DNA of 10,180 nucleotides. It comes from an uncultured Bacilli bacterium (lineage in GTDB: Bacteria > Bacillota_I > Bacilli_A > RF39 > UBA660). The stretch is from positions 1 through 10,180 of the forward strand of contig CANRPZ010000044.1 in the NCBI GenBank assembly GCA_947632625.1, in the 5' to 3' direction. Below the pieces are notes generated by a model, which had not been told where the DNA came from, did no database searches, and saw nothing but the letters and a program-made list of their open reading frames with translations. A program made the translations under genes and the position numbers. Below, in pieces: positions 6,111 to 10,180 of the stretch. Each line of letters opens with the position of its first letter. Position 1 is the stretch's first letter.

Positions 6111-7356
6111 GATGTCCTCCTATTTTTTTATTTCTTTCTTTAGCTGTGGAGTCTTCTAGTAAACTAGAAGCTTTTAGTAAACTATTTTTTCCATATTTTT
6201 CTTTTACCTCATCAATGGCTTTATTAAAATTTTCTTTCTTAAGAGCGCTTTCATAATCTTCAAATAAATTTAATTGCATTCCCAATTTGTTTTCTAAATC
6301 CCCACAACAAATACTTACTTTACGAATTGGCAAGTCTTCATAATAACGATCAAAAAGGAGAAAACAAACATTTTTAATTACATCTTCATCATCGGTAGCG
6401 GTTTCTAGTTTTTGATGATGGTAAAAACCCCCTTGAATGACTTTAGAATATCCAATTCCAAGCCCGATTGTTTTTGTAACATAATGATTTGCTCGAAGAC
6501 GAGTTGCTAAAACGCCTACCATTTCTTCAATAATCAATTTACAATTTTCACCATAGTAGTCTTTAAATAAAACTTGACTATGACTAAAAGATTTATCTTT
6601 TTTTTGGTTTTTAAAATCACAAATTCTAGAGGTATCCATTCCATTAGCGTGATTCCATAATTCTAAACCCATAATTCCAAATTTATCCTGTAACTTATTT
6701 TTATCGTATAAAGCTAAATCTTTTATACTAAAAATGCCTAAAGCATTCAAACGTTTTTCCATACGTGGTCCAATTCCCCACATTTTAGATAGAGGACAAA
6801 TCGCCCATAACTTGGTTTTTATATCTTCTTCGGTCCATTTGGCAATACAATTGGGCATGTGTTTGGCTTCTATATCCATAGAAACTTTGGCAAGAAGCAT
6901 ATTAGGTCCAATCCCACAAGTGGCCGTAAGACCGGTTTTTTCTTTAATTGTATTTAATATCGTAAGAGCAAGGTCATAATCACTTTTTTTATAGAACGTT
7001 AGGTAATCCGTAACATCTAAAAAACATTCATCGATAGAATAAATATGCAAATCCTCCTCCGCAACAAAATCTAGATAAATACTTACAATTTCTTTTGATT
7101 TTTCTAAATATAATTTCATTCTAGGGTTGACAATTTGATATTTAATATTTTTAGGAATTTCATAAAGTCTCGTTCGTCCCTTTATTCCTTTTTCTTTTAA
7201 GTAAGGTGTAACGGCAAGTGTAATCGCACCATTTCCTTGACTTTTATTAGCAACTACAAGTGGGGTAGTAAAAGGATCTAAACCTCGATTGATACATTCA
7301 CAAGAGGCAAAAAAACTTTTTAAGTCAATACATAAATAATGTCTTTGTTTTTCCAT
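6103..7356 (-). CDS. Y-family (UvrX/PolY2-like) translesion DNA polymerase
   Basis: This is an error-prone polymerase that copies past damaged bases. The N-terminal palm motif CIDLKSFFASCE (9-20) supplies Asp11, and YSIDECFLDVTDY (106-118) supplies Asp109 and Glu110, so the catalytic triad is complete. Phe16 aligns with the steric-gate position that excludes ribonucleotides. The DLKSFFASCE form, the GAITLAVTPYLK segment and the YolD partner point to the UvrX/PolY2 branch, not DinB. A helix-hairpin-helix thumb follows (CPLSKMWGIGPRMEKRLNALGI, 187-208), then the little-finger domain (about 250-360). QLNLF at 361-365 is a good beta-clamp-binding pentapeptide. Length (417 aa) is normal. ATG 7356 has GGAGGTG 4 bases upstream. 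A LexA/DinR box next to the promoter predicts induction by DNA damage. Relatives often ride on prophages and conjugative elements, but nothing else mobile adjoins this copy. Confidence 0.93.
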   Translation of the reverse strand: MEKQRHYLCIDLKSFFASCECINRGLDPFTTPLVVANKSQGNGAITLAVTPYLKEKGIKGRTRLYEIPKNIKYQIVNPRMKLYLEKSKEIVSIYLDFVAEEDLHIYSIDECFLDVTDYLTFYKKSDYDLALTILNTIKEKTGLTATCGIGPNMLLAKVSMDIEAKHMPNCIAKWTEEDIKTKLWAICPLSKMWGIGPRMEKRLNALGIFSIKDLALYDKNKLQDKFGIMGLELWNHANGMDTSRICDFKNQKKDKSFSHSQVLFKDYYGENCKLIIEEMVGVLATRLRANHYVTKTIGLGIGYSKVIQGGFYHHQKLETATDDEDVIKNVCFLLFDRYYEDLPIRKVSICCGDLENKLGMQLNLFEDYESALKKENFNKAIDEVKEKYGKNSLLKASSLLEDSTAKERNKKIGGHHE

Positions 7357-7366
7357 AGAACACCTC

Positions 7367-7380
7367 CGAACAAACGTTTT
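7367..7380 (-). promoter_or_regulatory. LexA/DinR SOS box of the polymerase-yolD operon
   Basis: On the + strand the site reads CGAACAAACGTTTT. This matches the Bacillus DinR/LexA consensus CGAACRNRYGTTYC at 13 of 14 positions; only the last base differs. It lies just downstream of the predicted transcription start (about +3 to +16 from the -10 at 7394-7389) and shares one base with the GGAGGTG ribosome binding site. That is a normal place for a repressor site. Direct evidence is the sequence match; the LexA gene itself is not in the window. Confidence 0.85.
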
Positions 7381-7388
7381 TCAAATTT

Positions 7389-7397
7389 ATTATAGCA
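7389..7397 (-). promoter_or_regulatory. Extended -10 promoter of the polymerase-yolD operon
   Basis: Read on the - strand, TGC followed by a perfect TATAAT occupies 7397-7389. The hexamer 17 bases upstream is a weak -35 (TTTCTT) that overlaps the T-run of the preceding gene's terminator. The extended -10 element probably compensates. The start would be near 7382, immediately before the LexA box. Confidence 0.7.
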
Positions 7398-7403
7398 AAG
7401 GAT

Positions 7404-7447
7404 AGAAAAAAAAGAAATTGGAAAAATTTAGAAATTAATTTCCAATT
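7404..7447 (-). terminator. Intrinsic terminator of the thioredoxin/CPBP/phosphoesterase operon
   Basis: Read on the - strand, AATTGGAAA (7447-7439) pairs perfectly over 9 bases with TTTCCAATT (7424-7416) across a 14-base loop. It is followed by a T-rich tract with eight consecutive Ts (7413-7406). The stem starts inside the TAA stop codon of the phosphoesterase gene. It separates that operon from the SOS operon just downstream on the same strand. Confidence 0.8.
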
Positions 7448-8309
7448 AATATTGATACAAACGATAAAGTGAAATAGAAGGAGGGTTTAAAAAACGAACC
7501 GGATATTTATAAGTGCCAATTCCATGGCTTACATACATTTTGGTATTTTCATTTTCATAAAAGTCATTTTTATAGGCATCACCAGGTTGATGAAGCAAAG
7601 AAATTCCAAAAGGAAAAGAAATAAGCCCACCTAAAGTATGTCCACTAAAGATAAGGTTAGGTTTAAAAGGACTACTTTCTAACTCTTCCCAAAGAATAGG
7701 TTCGTGACTAAGCCATATTTTATAGTAAGAGGAAAGATCTTCCGTACTAGCTAGAGCTTCTTGGAAATTGGCTTCGTTTTCTAAAAGAGAGGTTGTTCCA
7801 ATAAATAAGATAGGTTCAGAATCTTCAAAATAAAGAGCATCATTTTTATTATTTAAAAGTGTAAATTCGGCATTTTCTAAAATATTTATACAGCGCATTT
7901 TATCCGTATAATCTTGATCGCCAAGAACAGCATATTTTTTTAAGTTAGCATGAATATCTTTAAGATTCTTTTTTAAGTTTTCTTCATTTTCTTCGTTAAT
8001 ATGAATTTCACTACTAATTAAATCTCCGGTAAATAAAACAATATCGGGATTTAATTCATTTATTTTTTGAACGACTTTTTCAACCATTTTGTCATCCGTA
8101 CTTTTTCCATAGAAAAGATCTGAAAACTCAACAATCTTTATACCATGAAAAGAATAAGGAATTTGATTATCTATTATGGCATATTCTTTTACTACTAATA
8201 AGTGAGGTTCAATAAAATAGAGATAAATTCCCAATAAGAGAATCAAAAAAAGAAGGAAGAAAAGAATTTTTTTATAAGAATGTTTTTTTTCGTTTGTTTC
8301 TTCTGTCAT
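7446..8309 (-). CDS. Membrane-anchored YkuE-like metallophosphoesterase with missing active-site histidines
   Basis: This is a calcineurin-fold metallophosphoesterase of 287 aa. ATG 8309 was chosen because AGGAG lies 7 bases upstream; a TTG at 8327 would only add MVRSFI. A basic N-terminus and one hydrophobic helix (about 13-33) suggest a signal anchor with the domain outside. Order of motifs: SDLF (63-66) where DxH is usual, TGDL (94-97), LGDQDY (129-134) where GNHD is usual, LSHEP (200-204), SGHTLGG (222-228) where GHTHGG is usual, and a well-conserved tail VSHGIGTYKYPVRFLNPPSISLYRL. By family knowledge the metal-1 ligands His66 and His226 are replaced by Phe and Leu, and the catalytic His132 by Gln. 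Metal-2 ligands Asp96, His202 and His224 remain, with Asp131 in place of Asn. It may be inactive, weakly active or a binding protein. It is the last gene of a three-gene operon; its ATG shares one base with the upstream stop (TAATG). Confidence 0.88.
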   Translation of the reverse strand: MTEETNEKKHSYKKILFFLLFLILLLGIYLYFIEPHLLVVKEYAIIDNQIPYSFHGIKIVEFSDLFYGKSTDDKMVEKVVQKINELNPDIVLFTGDLISSEIHINEENEENLKKNLKDIHANLKKYAVLGDQDYTDKMRCINILENAEFTLLNNKNDALYFEDSEPILFIGTTSLLENEANFQEALASTEDLSSYYKIWLSHEPILWEELESSPFKPNLIFSGHTLGGLISFPFGISLLHQPGDAYKNDFYENENTKMYVSHGIGTYKYPVRFLNPPSISLYRLYQY

Positions 8310-9034
8310 TATAAAACTCCTAACCAACTCGTAATTAAAATTAAAAGAACACTGAATGAATTATGTACCATATGTGGAACAATAGAGGTAAAAATATTAT
8401 CCGTTTCATAGTAAGCTTTAGCAAAGTAAAAGCCTAAAGAACCATAAGGAATAATAAATAAAAATTCTTTTATATGACTTAAAAGATTTACTAGAGTAAA
8501 TTCATCAAGGGCAGTAAGAACATGCAATCCTCCAAAAATAAAAGCCGAGGTAAGTGCATAAGGAATTTCTTTATGAAAAGCTTTACGTAGTCCAAAACGA
8601 AAGACGATTTCTTCTAAAAAAGGTCCAAAGAAAATAATAGTTGGAATTGCATATAAAGGACTAGAAAGTAAAGTATCTCGAGTTACTTGTTCATTCACTG
8701 CAATATTGCCCATAAAAGAGGTAATAACTAAATTGGAAAGAATCATAACAATAAATCCATAAGCCCAATAAGATAATCCTTTATTCAAATATTTTTTGGG
8801 AGTATGAATAAAATCTTTAAATTGTTTAAATAAGTCCTTACGAATAATCAAAAGTAAAATTAAAAAAGTTAAGATATAGATACCTAAATAGGCTAAATTT
8901 GAAATCCAAAAATTAGAACTATGCAAAGGTTTATTTAACATAAGAGCAAACACATTAGGTAAAACTAAAAAATATAAAAGAAATAAAAGAAGACTATAAA
9001 GAATTCCTTTAATAAAGTATAAAAAATTTTTCAT
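8309..9034 (-). CDS. CPBP-family (Abi/CaaX-like) intramembrane glutamic endopeptidase
   Basis: This is a multi-pass membrane protein of 241 aa with hydrophobic segments near 10-33, 47-65, 88-108, 125-140, 158-178, 188-206 and 215-238. All three family motifs are present: EExxxR as EEIVFR (Glu141, Glu142, Arg146), FxxxH as FGGLH (Phe167, His171) and HxxxN as HMVHN (His221, Asn225). In this family the Glu and His residues form the active site; members include Rce1-like proteases and Abi proteins, some of which give immunity to bacteriocins or process peptides. No substrate is identifiable here. It is the middle gene of the operon: its ATG shares one base with the thioredoxin-like gene's stop (TAATG), and no strong ribosome binding site precedes it, so translation probably depends on re-initiation. 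Its own stop overlaps the phosphoesterase ATG the same way. Confidence 0.9.
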   Translation of the reverse strand: MKNFLYFIKGILYSLLLFLLYFLVLPNVFALMLNKPLHSSNFWISNLAYLGIYILTFLILLLIIRKDLFKQFKDFIHTPKKYLNKGLSYWAYGFIVMILSNLVITSFMGNIAVNEQVTRDTLLSSPLYAIPTIIFFGPFLEEIVFRFGLRKAFHKEIPYALTSAFIFGGLHVLTALDEFTLVNLLSHIKEFLFIIPYGSLGFYFAKAYYETDNIFTSIVPHMVHNSFSVLLILITSWLGVL

Positions 9035-9474
9035 TATTCTATATACCCTAAAGATTTTAATCTTTCTTTTATTTTCGTACTACTAGCATAACCACTGATT
9101 CGATTTAATGTTGTTCCTTCTTCACCATTACGATAAAAAATAGTTGTTGGAGTACCAGAAAAATTTATATATTTATTTAAGATCGTACTTTCTTCATTAC
9201 TTAAACCTGTAACATTTAGTTGGTAGGCTTCTAGTTGAAGCTCTTTTAATGTACGATTAAATTCCGGTAAGTAATTTTCACAATGCATACAGCCTGTTTG
9301 AGTAATAACAACAATAAAAGTTTCTTTATTATTGATTTTTTCTTCTAAATTAGAAGGAGTAATAGAGGTAATATTACTATATTTATTTATACTTTTAAAT
9401 AAGAGTAGACCTATAATGACTATTCCAATTAAAAGAAGAAAAGCAATTGCTAAAATTATTTTTTTCTTTTTCAT
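9034..9474 (-). CDS. Membrane-anchored thioredoxin-like protein (CxxC)
   Basis: The 146-aa protein has a Lys-rich N-terminus, one hydrophobic anchor (about 6-26) and an exported thioredoxin-fold domain. The redox motif is Cys62-Met-His-Cys65 in ITQTGCMHCENYLPEF, and the cis-proline loop is SGTPTT with Pro109. The CMHC dipeptide differs from the classical CGPC, and the layout resembles bacteriocin-accessory (Bta/PedC-type) and related small thioredoxin proteins of Bacillota. Likely role: thiol-disulfide exchange on envelope proteins, possibly for an unknown client; no bacteriocin precursor gene is visible nearby. ATG 9474 follows GGTG at 8 bases. It is the first gene of the operon with the CPBP protease and the phosphoesterase and has its own promoter at 9492-9520. 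Confidence 0.88.
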   Translation of the reverse strand: MKKKKIILAIAFLLLIGIVIIGLLLFKSINKYSNITSITPSNLEEKINNKETFIVVITQTGCMHCENYLPEFNRTLKELQLEAYQLNVTGLSNEESTILNKYINFSGTPTTIFYRNGEEGTTLNRISGYASSTKIKERLKSLGYIE

Positions 9475-9491
9475 TTCTATTCACCATCTAA

Positions 9492-9520
9492 AATATATCA
9501 AAAAAAAAGTATTTAGTAAA
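9492..9520 (-). promoter_or_regulatory. Promoter of the thioredoxin/CPBP/phosphoesterase operon
   Basis: Read on the - strand, TTTACT (9520-9515) and TATATT (9497-9492) are spaced by 17 bases. The -10 is extended by TGA (9500-9498) and the spacer contains eight Ts. It would start transcripts about 10-12 bases before the ribosome binding site of the thioredoxin-like gene. No operator-like repeat is apparent. Confidence 0.6.
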
Positions 9521-9562
9521 GTAAAAGGACCTTAAAAAAAAGGAAATTCCTAATTTACGTTG

Positions 9563-9603
9563 TATATATAAAGTAGAGGGTATTACCCCAAGAACAGGAG
9601 GTG
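9563..9603 (+). promoter_or_regulatory. Leader of the PD-(D/E)XK gene: AT-rich -10 candidates, short palindrome and strong ribosome binding site
   Basis: The TA-repeat at 9563-9572 offers several -10-like hexamers (TATATA, TATAAA) but no good -35. A perfect short palindrome GGGTA-T-TACCC lies at 9578-9588, within the probable 5' leader, and could be an operator or a small hairpin. AGGAGGTG at 9596-9603, 7 bases before the ATG, is an almost ideal Shine-Dalgarno site and fixes the start at 9611. The promoter assignment itself is weak. Confidence 0.35.
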
Positions 9604-9610
9604 AAAATAC

Positions 9611-10180
9611 ATGCTAGATACCGATGAAAGAGTCATTAACTTAAAAAATGATTGGATGTTTAAAGCTTTCATGACCAATTTAAAAAGTAGAAAAGTAGTA
9701 TCAAGTGTCATAAGTGAAATAACGGGTATTGATAAAGAAGAATTGTTTTACGCAACTTACATAAGTGGAGAAGAGATTTCCAAAAGAAATTCGAATCAAA
9801 AGAAGCAAGCCACTGACATGACCATAAGAATTAATGATCATATGCAAGTTATCGTAGAAATGAACCAATATTATCAAAAACATATTCTAATCAAGAATGG
9901 TATGTATGCATTAAGTAAAATAGTAGAAACCACCACATCCAATCATCAGTATTCGAATGTCATCTTAATAAACTTTGATAATTATAATTATTATCAAACG
10001 AAAGAACCAATCTTAACATTTCGAGTACAAGATAAAGAAGGACATATCGAGTTTGAGAATTATATATCCTATCATATAATACTTGAAAATTGTGAAAATA
10101 GTTCCTATAATGTAGGTAAAGAAATAAAGAAGTTTGCCAAGTTACTAAAAGAGAAGAAAACGATAAATGAGCTTCTAGAT
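9611..10180 (+). CDS. PD-(D/E)XK nuclease/transposase-family (Rpn-like) protein, 3' end outside window
   Basis: The first 190 codons are open to the window edge. ATG 9611 follows AGGAGGTG at 7 bases. The product starts MLDTDERVINLKNDWMFKAFM. The core reads KKQATDMTIRINDHMQVIVEMNQ (65-87), followed by HILIKNGMYALSKIV (91-105) and a strand-rich region (116-160). This order (a leading NDWMFKAFM helix, then D69, then E83-x-N85 on the next strand, then a KNG-Y helix) matches the PD-(D/E)XK nuclease-family transposase/Rpn group that is widespread in many copies in gut Bacillota. The residue usually Lys or Gln after E-x is Asn85, so nuclease activity is uncertain. In the Rpn group, members can promote recombination; whether this one does is unknown. 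No terminal repeats or partner gene are visible. It is divergent from the thioredoxin operon across 136 bases. Confidence 0.75.
   Translation, partial: MLDTDERVINLKNDWMFKAFMTNLKSRKVVSSVISEITGIDKEELFYATYISGEEISKRNSNQKKQATDMTIRINDHMQVIVEMNQYYQKHILIKNGMYALSKIVETTTSNHQYSNVILINFDNYNYYQTKEPILTFRVQDKEGHIEFENYISYHIILENCENSSYNVGKEIKKFAKLLKEKKTINELLD

Noticed and set aside
8310..8327. TTG start for the metallophosphoesterase at 8327
   Set aside because: A TTG start without a good ribosome binding site is inferior to ATG 8309, which has AGGAG 7 bases upstream and a TAATG overlap like the other junction in the operon.
7446..9474. Bacteriocin production/immunity locus (thioredoxin of Bta type plus CPBP protein)
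   Set aside because: No small precursor peptide with a double-glycine or other leader, and no dedicated peptidase-exporter, is visible anywhere in the window; kept only as a speculative context.
9332..9535. Open frame on the + strand across the thioredoxin-like gene's 5' end
   Set aside because: It is antisense to a well-supported gene, has no ribosome binding site of note, and its product is just the reverse reading of the signal anchor and A/T runs.
9534..9551. Hairpin AGGAA/TTCCT with eight adjacent Ts on the - strand as a terminator
   Set aside because: The stem is only 4-5 bases with a 1-3 base loop, and no gene ends there on that strand.
1..10180. Mycoplasma-type genetic code (TGA as Trp), suggested by the high AT content
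   Set aside because: Conserved Trp codons are TGG, and TGA ends both the ATPase and response regulator frames exactly at family length.
1..10180. CRISPR array, tRNA/rRNA genes, insertion-sequence ends or riboswitch
   Set aside because: Reading both strands I saw no regular direct repeats, cloverleaf or terminal inverted repeats, and the intergenic gaps (all under 140 bases) are filled by promoters, terminators and ribosome binding sites.

Overview
The window is AT-rich (roughly 30% G+C by eye), densely coded DNA from a low-GC Gram-positive bacterium (Bacillota, possibly an Erysipelotrichia-like or related gut Bacilli lineage; the exact taxon is inference). Tryptophan is encoded by TGG and TGA is used as a stop, so this is the standard bacterial code and not the Mycoplasma code. 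Shine-Dalgarno sites are strong, several promoters are extended -10 types, and a DinR-type LexA box is present; all three fit Bacillota.

Left part, + strand. The 3' end of an unidentified, probably surface-associated gene (to 158) is followed by a small orphan gene (222-563) with its own near-consensus promoter and a tight intrinsic terminator. Next is an antimicrobial-peptide-type module. An ABC ATPase (648-1328) overlaps by 4 bases a large two-half FtsX-like permease (1325-3859). After a short gap with a weak terminator and a new extended -10 promoter come an OmpR-type response regulator (3928-4596) and an overlapping sensor kinase (about 4580-5806). The likely logic is that the kinase senses an envelope-active compound and the regulator controls the transporter. 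An imperfect palindrome sits where the transporter promoter lacks a -35 box.

Middle part, - strand, convergent with the kinase. A UvrX/PolY2-like Y-family DNA polymerase (7356-6103) and a YolD-like partner (6110-5793) form a two-gene operon. A near-perfect LexA/DinR box lies between the promoter -10 and the ribosome binding site, so this is an SOS-induced translesion synthesis unit.

Right part, - strand. Three membrane or exported genes are joined by TAATG stop/start overlaps in one operon: a membrane-anchored thioredoxin-like protein (9474-9034), a CPBP (Abi/CaaX-like) membrane protease (9034-8309) and a YkuE-like metallophosphoesterase (8309-7446). The phosphoesterase lacks the two histidines of metal site 1 and the catalytic histidine, while metal site 2 looks intact. 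The operon ends in a clear intrinsic terminator. Reading away from it on the + strand, the 5' part of a PD-(D/E)XK nuclease/transposase-family gene (from 9611) runs off the window.

Most genes belong to known families. The least expected items are the altered metallophosphoesterase, the orphan gene at 222, and the candidate regulator sites of the transporter/two-component module. I did not find a convincing new multi-gene system. There are no tRNA or rRNA genes, CRISPR arrays, or insertion sequences with visible ends, and no stretch over 300 bases without a gene.
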